This document shows positions 55,788 through 63,174 of a stretch of DNA of 64,000 bases, in pieces. Position numbers and translations under genes: made by a program. The notes beneath the pieces were generated by a model. It had not been told where the DNA came from, did no database searches, and saw only the letters and a program-made list of their open reading frames with translations. Origin of the DNA: Mesorhizobium ventifaucium (GTDB lineage Bacteria; Pseudomonadota; Alphaproteobacteria; Rhizobiales; Rhizobiaceae); the NCBI RefSeq assembly GCF_935822925.1, contig NZ_CAKXZS010000011.1, positions 340,308 to 404,307 on the forward strand. The letters run 5' to 3'. Position 1 is the first letter of the stretch. Each line of letters opens with the position of its first letter.

Positions 55788-57325
55788 TTGCAGAATGCGT
55801 TGAGGGCAGAAATAAAGCGCTTAGCCACTAAATCGTTTTCTAAGCAAGATCCTACTGAGTATTCCGAAAGGGAGTATCGAGAAAAGTTTAAGAAGCGGAC
55901 GGGGATAGATGCTGGGCTTCCGCCGTCTGCACCGCCCACTTTTAAGCATAGGCATTTTGATCCAGCATACTGTGCACGCCATGCAAATTTCTTGGCCAAG
56001 ACAATTTGGCATAAGGTGTTGACAAAAACATATGAGCCAATACCGGCCATAAACTATCAGATACCAAAGCCAGATGGGGGAAAGCGCTCCATAATGGCAT
56101 TCTCAATTCCGGATGCCGCACTTGCAAATGTGGTCCTCCGTCGGACGAGAGGTAGAAATCTAAAGCGCCTGTCCCCCTCCTCCTACGCGTATCATCCTGA
56201 AAAGAATGTCTTTGAGGCGATTCTTGCGCTGCGCGAGTTTGAAACCGACGGAAAGCTATTTGCTGTACAGATCGATTTTGAGAAATATTTTGATAACCCA
56301 TCGTGGTATCTAAAGAAAAAAATAAATGATGCCGAGCGAGTCAGTCTCACACCGCACGAGCGATTCGTCTTTGGGCAATTCTTACATCACCGCTATTCAC
56401 CATACGATGCCTATCAATTGGGCAATCATTTGCGACGAGTTCATGGGACTCCTCAAGGATCGTCTGTATCGCTAATTCTGGCAAACTTGGCGAACCATGA
56501 CCTTGATACAGCTCTATCGGCCTCCTCTGGCAGGTTCGTTCGCTTTGCAGACGACGTCGTGGCCCTTTGTAGTGACTATTCCCAAGCACAAGAACTGGAG
56601 CGATGTTTTGTAGAGCACTGTAGAATCAGTGGACTAAAATTGAATGCAAATAAATCTCCTGGAATAGCGGTTATCTCTAATTACAATCAAGAGATGCGTA
56701 CCTATCCGCACTTTGATTATCTAGGGTATCGCTTCACAGTAGGCGGACTAACAGTACCAGAGAAAACGATTAATAAGTTGAAGGCACGTGTTTCTAGGCT
56801 ATTAAATATATATCTAATTTTTTACTTGAAGAATGGGTACAATATATCACGTGCGTCGTCAGGTAATCCAAAATATGACTGGGACCTCCTAGGATTTATA
56901 TGAGCTTAGAAACTCCCTTTATGGCGGGTTGACCGAAGCAGACCTGACGAATTTTATTTTTGAAGGACAAAAGCTTGAACGCATGAAGGGTCTAATGGGC
57001 TTCTACTGTCTTATTGATGATCCAACACCTCTCCGTGATCTGGACGGTTGGATGTTGAGCATTTGTTCGCCGAGCCATGATCCGGCGAAATGCAATACTG
57101 AATGCAAAATATGGCTGCAATTGCCCCACTCCTACTAACGCCGAATTGGCGACAGGTAAGTGGCTAGACCCGGCGGCGTGGAAAGGTGGAGCCTTACCTG
57201 ACGCCCGTTTGCCAAGCTTGGTCAGGGGTTGGCGGGCCGCCAGAAAGCACTTCTTCACGTTCGGTTTGGAGCAAGTGGAAGCGCCCGGATATGAGGTCTA
57301 CGGGGATATCACGAAACTCATTTAA
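55788..57325 (+). pseudogene. reverse transcriptase (unclassified, DRT/UG-like candidate) with two +1 frameshifts
   Basis: The first frame gives 371 residues with reverse transcriptase motifs: YQIPKPDGGKRSI, catalytic AVQIDFEKYFD (D163), HGTPQGSSVSLILANL (220-235), RFADDVVALC (D255, D256), GLKLNANKSP and DYLGYRF. It stops at 56901-56903, but one base later in frame the protein continues ELRNSLYGGLTEADLTNF, GLMGFYCLIDDPTPL and DGWMLSI. A second +1 shift at the TTT near 57062 leads to VRRAMIRRNAILNAKYG and PSLVRGWRAARKHFFTFGL, ending at 57325. Removing two bases yields about 511 residues. No maturase or endonuclease domain is seen. It begins at a TTG behind GGGAGGGG. Confidence 0.8.
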
Positions 57326-57406
57326 GCCGAACGGGCAAGTGACCCTCCCGTCCGGGCACCAAGATTGTCTCGCTTCTTCAGGCCGCCTTGTCAGCGCGAA
57401 CCCCCG

Positions 57407-57580
57407 TCACCTTTTTCGTGATCGTGAGATTTTAGCCATCAAGGCATAGTGGCGAGCACGCTGCGATTCTACCTTGAGCAGATTTCCGCTTCGCCCTGCA
57501 CTAGCGACCAATGCAATGCTTGAGAGAACGGCAGACGAATCAATCCGATAAGCGCGTTCAAATTTTTGAACCCTAGTCAT
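57407..57580 (-). CDS. small basic protein, function unknown
   Basis: The 57-residue frame reads MTRVQKFERAYRIDSSAVLS, SIALVASAGRSGNLLKVESQ, and ends in a basic ISRSRKR tail. It is preceded by CAGGAG seven bases before the ATG, a good ribosome-binding site. It lies in the 328-base gap between the broken reverse transcriptase and the dppF duplicate. The palindrome GTTCAAATTTTTGAAC (57556-57571) overlaps its start. It may be real or a truncated gene end; no family recognised. Confidence 0.4.
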   Translation of the reverse strand: MTRVQKFERAYRIDSSAVLSSIALVASAGRSGNLLKVESQRARHYALMAKISRSRKR

Positions 57581-57653
57581 CGCTTACTCCTGTGTGCGGC
57601 TTGTTGCTTCCTTATATACAGTCGGAACGGCAAGAACCCGAACGCACGATCTG

Positions 57654-57878
57654 GAGTTCGAGCTGACCTATGTCTTCATCAGCCACGACCTGTCGGTGGT
57701 GCGCTACATCGCCGACGACGTGATGGTCATGTATTATGGCGAGGCCGTCGAATACGGCTCGCGTGACGAGGTCTTTGCCGACCCCAAGCGCAGCTATACC
57801 AGGACACTGTTCGCGGCGACGCCGCGCGCCGACGTCGCCAGCATCAAGGCGAGGCTGGCGAAGAAGAAAGCCGCCTGA
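57654..57878 (+). pseudogene. dppF C-terminal fragment (island right flank)
   Basis: This stretch encodes the last 74 residues of DppF (EFELTYVFISHDLSVVRYIA through ARLAKKKAA) without the ATPase core, including only the H-loop. It differs from the functional copy by a few substitutions (for example RSYTR for HSYTK, KKKAA for KKRAA). No start or promoter is apparent. It is the remnant of a duplicated or recombined gene end. Confidence 0.9.
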
Positions 57879-57978
57879 CGCCCCGCCATCGCGGTACCCA
57901 GTCCATGCTGAGCTTCAGGGCGCCGGCTGATCAAAGGCTAAAGCGACACCCACGCTCGCGCCCAGCCGAAGTTAGATC
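57654..57978 (+). repeat. right copy of the island-flanking direct repeat
   Basis: This matches 50973-51295 over about 325 bases, including the non-coding part after the dppF stop (CCAGTCCATGCTGAGCTTCA, GGGCGCCGGCTGATCAAA). Scattered differences show that the copies have diverged or came from different strains. Confidence 0.88.
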
Positions 57979-58089
57979 GCGTGCTGTCCGCGCCCGACCT
58001 GCTCAAGGGCCGCGACGACCCTGGCCATAGCTGAAAATCTGGGCGCGCGCGCCCATATTGGAACTGCATCGGCGGTCGGTCATTATATC

Positions 58090-58108
58090 GAGGAGCCGGC
58101 GGCTCCTC
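58090..58108. terminator. short hairpin upstream of the sugar dehydrogenase gene
   Basis: GAGGAGCC and GGCTCCTC pair around a GGC loop, 30 bases before the dehydrogenase start. It could be a terminator remnant or a 5' leader structure; no T-run follows. Confidence 0.4.
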
Positions 58109-58138
58109 TCCTATGCCCCCGTTCGGATGGAGAAGATC

Positions 58139-59263
58139 ATGCTGCGGACACTCATTGCCTCGTCTTTTCTTCTTGCCTTCGCTGCGCCCTCGACCACGCT
58201 CGCGCAGGACAGCATCAAGAGCGAAACGGGCCGCATTGCGGTTGAGACCTTTGCCGAAGGGCTCGAAAATCCCTGGGGCGCGACCTACCTGCCCGACGGC
58301 GCGTTGCTGGTCACCGAGCGTCCGGGGCGCCTGCGGCTCGTCTCAACCGACGGCGCCGTTTCCGACCCGATCGACGGTGTGCCCGATGTCCTCGCCGGCG
58401 GACAAGGCGGCCTGCTGGATGTGGCGCTCGATCCGGACTTTGCCAGCAACCGGATGGTTTATCTCTCCTACGCGGAGGAACGCGGCGGCGGCGCGGCCAC
58501 CTCCGTCGGCCGCGGGCGCCTCGACGAGAACGGCAGCGCGCTCTCCAACTTCGAAGTGATCTTCCGGCAGGAACCGGCCGTCTCCGGCCGGAACCACTAC
58601 GGCTCCCGCCTGGTATTCGCGCCGGACGGCAAGCTCTTCGTCACGCTCGGCGAGCGCTTCAAGATGCGGCAGGCGCAGGACGTGAACAATCATCTCGGGA
58701 CGATCGTCCGCATCAATCCCGATGGTTCGGTGCCTGACGACAATCCTTTCGTCGGCAAGGACGGCGCCGACGAGGTCTGGTCGTACGGCCATCGCAATGT
58801 GCAAAGTGCTGCGATCCATCCCGAAACCGGCGTGCTCTGGACGGCGGAAATGGGACCGCTCGGCGGCGGTGAGTTGAACATTCCGCAAGCGGGCAGGAAT
58901 CACGGCTGGCCCGCGGTCAGCCACGGCCGCCACTATTCGGGCAAACGCATCCCCGATCCTTCGACACGCCCGGAGTTTGCCGACGCCATCCATAGCTGGA
59001 CGCCCGTCATCTCGCCTTCCGGCATGACCTTCTACACCGGCGACATGTTTGCCGATTGGCGAGGCGACCTGCTGATTGGCGGACTGTCGGCACAAGGCAT
59101 CGTTCGCGTCAGGATCGACGGAAAGCAGGTCGCCGGCGAGGAAGTCCTCGCTCTCGGCAGGCGTATTCGAGACGTGGTGCAGGCTCCCGACGGCGCGGTG
59201 ATGGCGTTGACCGACGAGCCAGCCGGAAAAATATTGCGACTGACGCGGGCAGCGTCGCAGTGA
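58139..59263 (+). CDS. PQQ-dependent soluble aldose dehydrogenase-type protein
   Basis: The 374-residue protein has a signal peptide (MLRTLIASSFLLAFAAPSTT, cleavage near LAQ-D). A six-bladed propeller of the glucose/sorbosone dehydrogenase family follows: GLENPWGATYLPDGALLVTE, GQGGLLDVALDPDF, RNHYGSRLVFAPDGKLFVTL, EVWSYGHRNVQSAAIHPETG. Such periplasmic enzymes (Asd/YliI type) oxidise aldoses with PQQ. PQQ synthesis genes are not in the window. The start at 58139 has GGAG at a good distance; an ATG four codons upstream would overlap that site. Confidence 0.9.
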   Translation: MLRTLIASSFLLAFAAPSTTLAQDSIKSETGRIAVETFAEGLENPWGATYLPDGALLVTERPGRLRLVSTDGAVSDPIDGVPDVLAGGQGGLLDVALDPDFASNRMVYLSYAEERGGGAATSVGRGRLDENGSALSNFEVIFRQEPAVSGRNHYGSRLVFAPDGKLFVTLGERFKMRQAQDVNNHLGTIVRINPDGSVPDDNPFVGKDGADEVWSYGHRNVQSAAIHPETGVLWTAEMGPLGGGELNIPQAGRNHGWPAVSHGRHYSGKRIPDPSTRPEFADAIHSWTPVISPSGMTFYTGDMFADWRGDLLIGGLSAQGIVRVRIDGKQVAGEEVLALGRRIRDVVQAPDGAVMALTDEPAGKILRLTRAASQ

Positions 59264-59504
59264 CGTTGTCTTCACGCTTCCTGGCGGTCGAAACGAAGAG
59301 CTTCTTTTTCCAGATTTCATCTGAAATATGGCCATAGATTTCGGCATCATTGATGATTTCAGAGGGATCGTCATCGAGCGAACCGATGGTGCCGGTGATC
59401 TCTGCACTCAATCCTCCAGCCGTGTCATCCTCTCCAGCCGGAAACAACCGACCGGATATCGAAATCCCCGCCGCTTGCCAGATGGGCAACGTCCTCGTCG
59501 TCAA
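59109..59504 (-). CDS. uncertain small protein gene, converging into the sugar dehydrogenase gene
   Basis: The frame starts at a TTG (59504) and gives MTTRTLPIWQAAGISISGRL, then GEDDTAGGLSAEITGTIGSL and DPSEIINDAEIYGHISDEIW, which look protein-like. After about residue 75 the frame becomes arginine-rich and runs antisense into the dehydrogenase gene. The natural 3' end may have been lost. The TTG overlaps a TGA that ends an upstream frame reading VDETRPAEGDDAVSIEFDVL. Family unknown. Confidence 0.3.
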   Translation of the reverse strand: MTTRTLPIWQAAGISISGRLFPAGEDDTAGGLSAEITGTIGSLDDDPSEIINDAEIYGHISDEIWKKKLFVSTARKREDNVTATLPASVAIFFRLARRSTPSPRRREPAPRLEYACRERGLPRRRPAFRRS

Positions 59505-59616
59505 GCTGTAATCATCGTCCGGCCCAGAACATCGAACTCGATAGAAACGGCATCGTCGCCCTCGGCAGGCCGCGTCTCGTCTACGATAGTTTTAAGGCGC
59601 TTCCGGGCGGCCTCGG

Positions 59617-59799
59617 CTACCAGACGAGGTGGGTAGTTTCCTGCGGCCCATGCAGGACGTAGGACGGCGACAAGAGGGCAACGGCACTGTTGGCGCGCTC
59701 CTTATCGCGGAAGGCCAGACGGATGCCGTAGCGGCCTTTGACAGCGTTCTGGAAAAGGGTTTGGAGGCTGGGCGTATCGACGGCGTGCGAGTCTGACAT
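59617..59799 (-). CDS. small hypothetical protein, probably frameshifted
   Basis: The 60-residue frame reads MSDSHAVDTPSLQTLFQNAV, KGRYGIRLAFRDKERANSAV and ends HLVW. Downstream, in another frame, AEAARKRLKTIVDETRPAEG continues to a stop at about 59505. A one- or two-base indel would join them into a protein of roughly 100 residues. AGGG precedes the start. It lies in an A+T-richer stretch before tRNA-Thr. No function assigned. Confidence 0.35.
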   Translation of the reverse strand: MSDSHAVDTPSLQTLFQNAVKGRYGIRLAFRDKERANSAVALLSPSYVLHGPQETTHLVW

Positions 59800-59963
59800 G
59801 TGTTCAACCCTATATCGTATGTCAGCGCTCCACTTCTCTCATAGATATTAAATTGCAAGATACGAGTTAGAAACGCTAGAGATATAGTTTCATCTATACA
59901 GCGCATTCTGCAATATCTGTGTTTTTATCTATTCGGGATCGCATTCTGATAGATACTCAGTGC

Positions 59964-60146
59964 TCAAACCAGCCTCACCAAAACGTAGCAGCCTGCGCAA
60001 AGAGCGATGAAAGCGACAATGGCAAGGTGATCTACCCATAGAGGCGTCAAGCCCTTCTCGCCTTCCATTCCAACCAAGACTCCAACAAGCAATGACGCGG
60101 CGCATGAGCCGAATACGAGGATTAATCCGAGCAAGAGATACACCAT
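59964..60146 (-). CDS. small two-span membrane protein
   Basis: The 60-residue protein (MVYLLLGLILVFGSCAASLL, then HLAIVAFIALCAGCYVLVRL) has two hydrophobic helices joined by a short polar loop EGEKGLTPLWVD. The start at 60146 is preferred because GGAGGG lies directly upstream and forms part of a preceding in-frame ATG's codons. Function unknown. Confidence 0.5.
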   Translation of the reverse strand: MVYLLLGLILVFGSCAASLLVGVLVGMEGEKGLTPLWVDHLAIVAFIALCAGCYVLVRLV

Positions 60147-60397
60147 GCGACCCTCCATCCCGTTAACAGCATGGCCCTCCTGTTACCGCTGTCAACGATC
60201 TGGCGTATTGACCAGTTCGATGGGAGATGCCAAACACGACGCACGTGCAGACGGAAAAGAGCACTGCCGGCGTTTAGTATAGCTTTTTTAAGCACCTTTT
60301 CAGCAATCTCGACTGACTCTCATGATGTTAAACTGGCGGTAAGGCCAATTTCATATCCCGGCTTCTGCAAAGGGCAGTAAGACTTGGGGGTGTAGAC

Positions 60398-60793
60398 ATG
60401 AGAGCTATAAATCTATTGGCGGTTGGGTCAGTATTCGCCATCGCAGGGTGTCAGACGGCTACCTACACGCAGTACATGCCGGGACCGCCGCTGGAATATG
60501 CGCAAGCCAAGTGCAATATGCTCGCACCCAGCGTCCATCAAGGATACATCGCAATCGGGTCGCCGAGTTATGTTGCCGGCGCGGCGCTTGGCAATGCGTT
60601 AGATAATGCCATTGCCGAACAGCGATTCATCAAAAACTGCATGACGTTGCAGGGTTGGCGACAGGATGCCCCCGGTGCAAAGAAGTCTTCAACGGCGCTG
60701 GCAGCAACGCAACCGCCGCACCAACGGACAGCAAAAAGGCGGCCGACGGCGCAAGAGCTTGGCGTTCCAAGGCAAGTCGTGGCGGGACAGTAA
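60398..60793 (+). CDS. small predicted lipoprotein
   Basis: The 131-residue protein has a lipobox signal: MRAINLLAVGSVFAIAGC with the cysteine at 18. A mature region follows with AKCNMLAPSVHQGYIAIGSP and ALGNALDNAIAEQRFIKNCM (two Cys that could pair), and a Lys/Arg/Pro-rich tail. It resembles small phage- or island-borne lipoproteins, family not identified. The start is preceded by a G-rich stretch (GGGGG) at a plausible distance. Confidence 0.65.
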   Translation: MRAINLLAVGSVFAIAGCQTATYTQYMPGPPLEYAQAKCNMLAPSVHQGYIAIGSPSYVAGAALGNALDNAIAEQRFIKNCMTLQGWRQDAPGAKKSSTALAATQPPHQRTAKRRPTAQELGVPRQVVAGQ

Positions 60794-60876
60794 CTTGCAC
60801 GGCTGCTAACACCAAACGTGTCGCGCCAGCGGGCCTCTGTGGATCGCCGCCAAGCCGATTTATCAGGAGTCCGACA

Positions 60877-61227
60877 ATGCTTAAGTTTTTCGCCGGTCTT
60901 GTCGTTGGTTTCTTGGCCGGCCTTGGCGCCTTGCCTGTCATCATGTTGATAGGGATGAACGGTCTCGCAGACCGCGTCAACGCAGCAATTGACCAGCCGG
61001 CTCGATCAAAGCCGGCTGGCGACGCAATGGCGAGCTATCGCGATTGCGTCAAAGGCTATTTCACAGAGCGCGGCGGCAATCCCGTGGAAGCGATTACATC
61101 TTGTGAATGGGAATTGGACGCGTGGAAGGCCTCGCCAACGTTTGCTGCCGAATGGCGCAAGCTGGTCGAGACCGATTCCGATATCGCCGCCATTTTGGAA
61201 GGCTATCGCCTCGCCATGGCCGATTAA
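60877..61227 (+). CDS. small membrane-anchored protein
   Basis: The 116-residue protein starts MLKFFAGLVVGFLAGLGALP, a single N-terminal membrane helix. A periplasmic or cytoplasmic domain follows with two Cys (ASYRDCVKGYF, EAITSCEWELDAW) and a C-terminal YRLAMAD. AGGAG lies seven bases before the ATG, which fixes the start. It forms a pair with the lipoprotein gene upstream. Function unknown. Confidence 0.65.
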   Translation: MLKFFAGLVVGFLAGLGALPVIMLIGMNGLADRVNAAIDQPARSKPAGDAMASYRDCVKGYFTERGGNPVEAITSCEWELDAWKASPTFAAEWRKLVETDSDIAAILEGYRLAMAD

Positions 61228-61395
61228 CCTCTGTTAGTCGCGCCGAGGGCAACGGCTATTCGACAAAAAGGGGCGGCGACATTAAACGCTCCCAAGGTGC
61301 TACCTATTTGCTACCTTTTCCGAAAGACTGGAGTCGTCTCGCTTGGCGACAGTTGGGTAATATCCTTGATTTGTTTGGAGAATTTAGGATTTTTT

Positions 61396-61471
61396 TGGTG
61401 CCGCTTAGGTGACTCGAACACCTGACCCCATCATTACGAATGATGTGCTCTACCAACTGAGCTAAAGCGGC
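61396..61471 (-). tRNA. tRNA-Thr (anticodon CGT)
   Basis: On the minus strand the cloverleaf is complete. The acceptor is GCCGCTT/AAGCGGC. The D-arm is GCTC...GAGC. The anticodon stem CATCA/TGATG closes the loop TTCGTAA (anticodon CGT). The T-arm is AGGTG/CACCT with TTCGAGT, and CCA is encoded. The 3' side faces the A+T-richer block of small genes to the left, consistent with past use as an integration site. The 326-base interval 61472-61797 on its 5' side contains nothing I can identify. Confidence 0.95.
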
Positions 61472-61797
61472 CCAGGAAGCCAAAGCCTCCAGGATGCGCT
61501 GGGTGATAGACGCAACCCGCCGCAAATTCAAGATGGGACTTGGCATTTCGTGGGAACTCATGCCCGGGCGATAGGCGGCCGCCGCGCCGGTCCCGCAAGA
61601 AGACTCAACGCCAGGTTTCGCGCGGCGTTGGCGCTGCATCGGGAAACCGGGGAAAAATGTTGATTCCTTTAGCGAAAACCGCCGAAATCGGCTTTGGATG
61701 CATCGCCAAGGCAGAATGCGACCGCTGGCCCGTTGATTGATCGGTCGCCTGCGGCTAACGATCATGACAATGTGACCGTACGTGCAGGGGGTCCCCG

Positions 61798-63030
61798 TTG
61801 GACGCGATCGAAAAAGCGATCCGGAATGCCTTCGAGAGAGGCAATGCCGAAGACCGCGCGTTTCGCGAGCTGGTCTACCGATCGGCCTTCGCCGCACTTG
61901 ACCGTGCCCTGCAGGCCAACCCGGGCGTGACGGTGGAAGTCGCCATCAAGCGCCGCAAGGCGGTGCAGGCCAAGATAACCGAAATCGAATCCGAATTCCT
62001 GCCGGCGGTTCCCGCTGTCGGCCGGCCGACCTATGACGACGCTACAACACCGGCGGTGGAGCAGCCGGCTGGCAGCGAAGCCGATGCCGATGCGGAACCC
62101 CAAGCCGATGCCGAACCGGATGCCGGCGCCGACGCTGAACCCGCGCCGCCGCCTGAGGTCGTTGTCGACGCTCCGGCGGAGCCTCCTGCATCGGTCGCGC
62201 CTCCTGCTTCCGATGCGCCCTCTGCTTCCGGTGAACCGCGCTCGCGCGTCTTGCCGGTCGTTCCCGATATCATGCCTGAACCGGTTTTTCCCAGTGTACC
62301 GGAGATCGACATGTCGTCCCCTCCATCGGCCGGAGACGGCGACGTAGAGGTGATGCCCGACCGCGACGACAGGCGGGTGAGAGGCCCCCGCCTTCCTCTC
62401 ACCGCGATCTTCCTCGGCGTGACGCTGCTCGCAGCCGCCGGCATCGGACTCTATTTCGCTGCCCAGACCGGCGTCTTCAAGTCGGCGGCCGAACTCGACA
62501 CCGCCCCGCCGCAAATGGAACCGACGGTGGAAGACGATGATTTCACGCCGCCAAGCGACACGGCCTCGCCGCTGAACCCCGGCGAGGCGGAGCGCGACTG
62601 GATCAATGTGTTTTCACCGCGCGACCCGGCGCTTGTCAGCGCGCCTTCTGATGCCAAGGCCGAAGTCATGCAGGACGACAGCGGTTCCTTCCTGCGCATC
62701 CGGTCGGGCGCCTCCGGTTCGGCGATCAGCTTCGACGTCGGGCAAGGCGTCTTGGAAAAACTCGCCGGCAAGCACGCCACATTCGACATCATCGCGCGCT
62801 CCGAGGAGGGCCAGGAGACGCAGATCTCCGTCGACTGCAATTTCGGCGAGCTCGGCGACTGCGGTCGCAAGCGCTACGCGGTCGGCCACGAGCGCAACGA
62901 ATACCTCTTCGATGTGCGCTTTCCCGACAAGCGTCCGGGCGCTGCCGGCACCATCGCCATCAATTCCGACTTCGACAAGCAGGGCAAGTCGGTCGACATT
63001 TACGAGATCCGCGTCTCGATTGTTCATTGA
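61798..63030 (+). CDS. anchored protein with acidic Pro/Ala-rich linker
   Basis: The 410-residue protein has four parts: a helical N-terminal domain (about 1-65, IEKAIRNAFERGNAEDRAFR), a low-complexity Ala/Asp/Glu/Pro linker (about 85-195, EADADAEPQADAEPDAGADA), one membrane span (about 201-223, LTAIFLGVTLLAAAGIGLYF) and a C-terminal extracytoplasmic beta-rich domain (about 260-410). That domain contains SGSFLRIRSGASGSAISFDV and VDCNFGELGDCGRKRY with a possible disulfide. It begins at a TTG behind GGGGG. Proteins of this layout are common in Mesorhizobium without assigned function; I do not recognise a named family. Confidence 0.75.
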   Translation: MDAIEKAIRNAFERGNAEDRAFRELVYRSAFAALDRALQANPGVTVEVAIKRRKAVQAKITEIESEFLPAVPAVGRPTYDDATTPAVEQPAGSEADADAEPQADAEPDAGADAEPAPPPEVVVDAPAEPPASVAPPASDAPSASGEPRSRVLPVVPDIMPEPVFPSVPEIDMSSPPSAGDGDVEVMPDRDDRRVRGPRLPLTAIFLGVTLLAAAGIGLYFAAQTGVFKSAAELDTAPPQMEPTVEDDDFTPPSDTASPLNPGEAERDWINVFSPRDPALVSAPSDAKAEVMQDDSGSFLRIRSGASGSAISFDVGQGVLEKLAGKHATFDIIARSEEGQETQISVDCNFGELGDCGRKRYAVGHERNEYLFDVRFPDKRPGAAGTIAINSDFDKQGKSVDIYEIRVSIVH

Positions 63031-63065
63031 TTTCTGGAGCGGCGGGCGTGCATGAAACCGCTGCA

Positions 63066-63090
63066 CCCATGCCGTAGGTTACGGCATGGG
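63066..63090. terminator. strong hairpin between converging genes
   Basis: CCCATGCCGTA (63066-63076) and TACGGCATGGG (63080-63090) form a perfect 11-bp stem with a GGT loop, between the anchored-protein gene and the converging ligase gene. It may terminate transcription from both sides; no T-run follows. Confidence 0.55.
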
Positions 63091-63174
63091 TCCATGCCGT
63101 GGCCTTCGAGCCTCGCAGCGATGAATGGCCGAGCAGCACGTTGACCCGGCACCCTTTGCCTTTCCTCATCCGTA

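Larger units (their letters stand above)
51296..57653. mobile_element. genomic island inserted at dppF, carrying RecQ-ComFC/DprA and a broken reverse transcriptase
   Basis: The roughly 6.36-kb insert lies between two diverged copies of the dppF 3' end. It contains the recQ-like and dprA-like operon on the minus strand, a transposase stub, a frameshifted reverse transcriptase on the plus strand and a small minus-strand gene. No integrase is present. The right part (55.8-57.6 kb) is visibly richer in A+T than the surrounding chromosome, suggesting transfer. The gap 51198-51457 contains no gene. Arrival by homologous exchange with a related strain's island is as plausible as site-specific integration. 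Confidence 0.75.

Noticed and set aside
55788..57325. The reverse transcriptase as a group II intron-encoded protein
   Set aside because: I see no maturase or HNH part after the polymerase domain, and did not recognise intron RNA ends or domain V around it. A structure search could overturn this.
51296..57653. Island as a phage or ICE with its own integrase
   Set aside because: No integrase, recombinase or structural genes are visible; only a short transposase stub remains.
60171..60380. A 69-codon plus-strand frame before the lipoprotein gene
   Set aside because: Low-quality composition, no ribosome-binding site and no similarity that I can recognise.
61304..61897. A 197-codon minus-strand frame
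   Set aside because: It reads straight through the tRNA-Thr gene, a familiar false translation.
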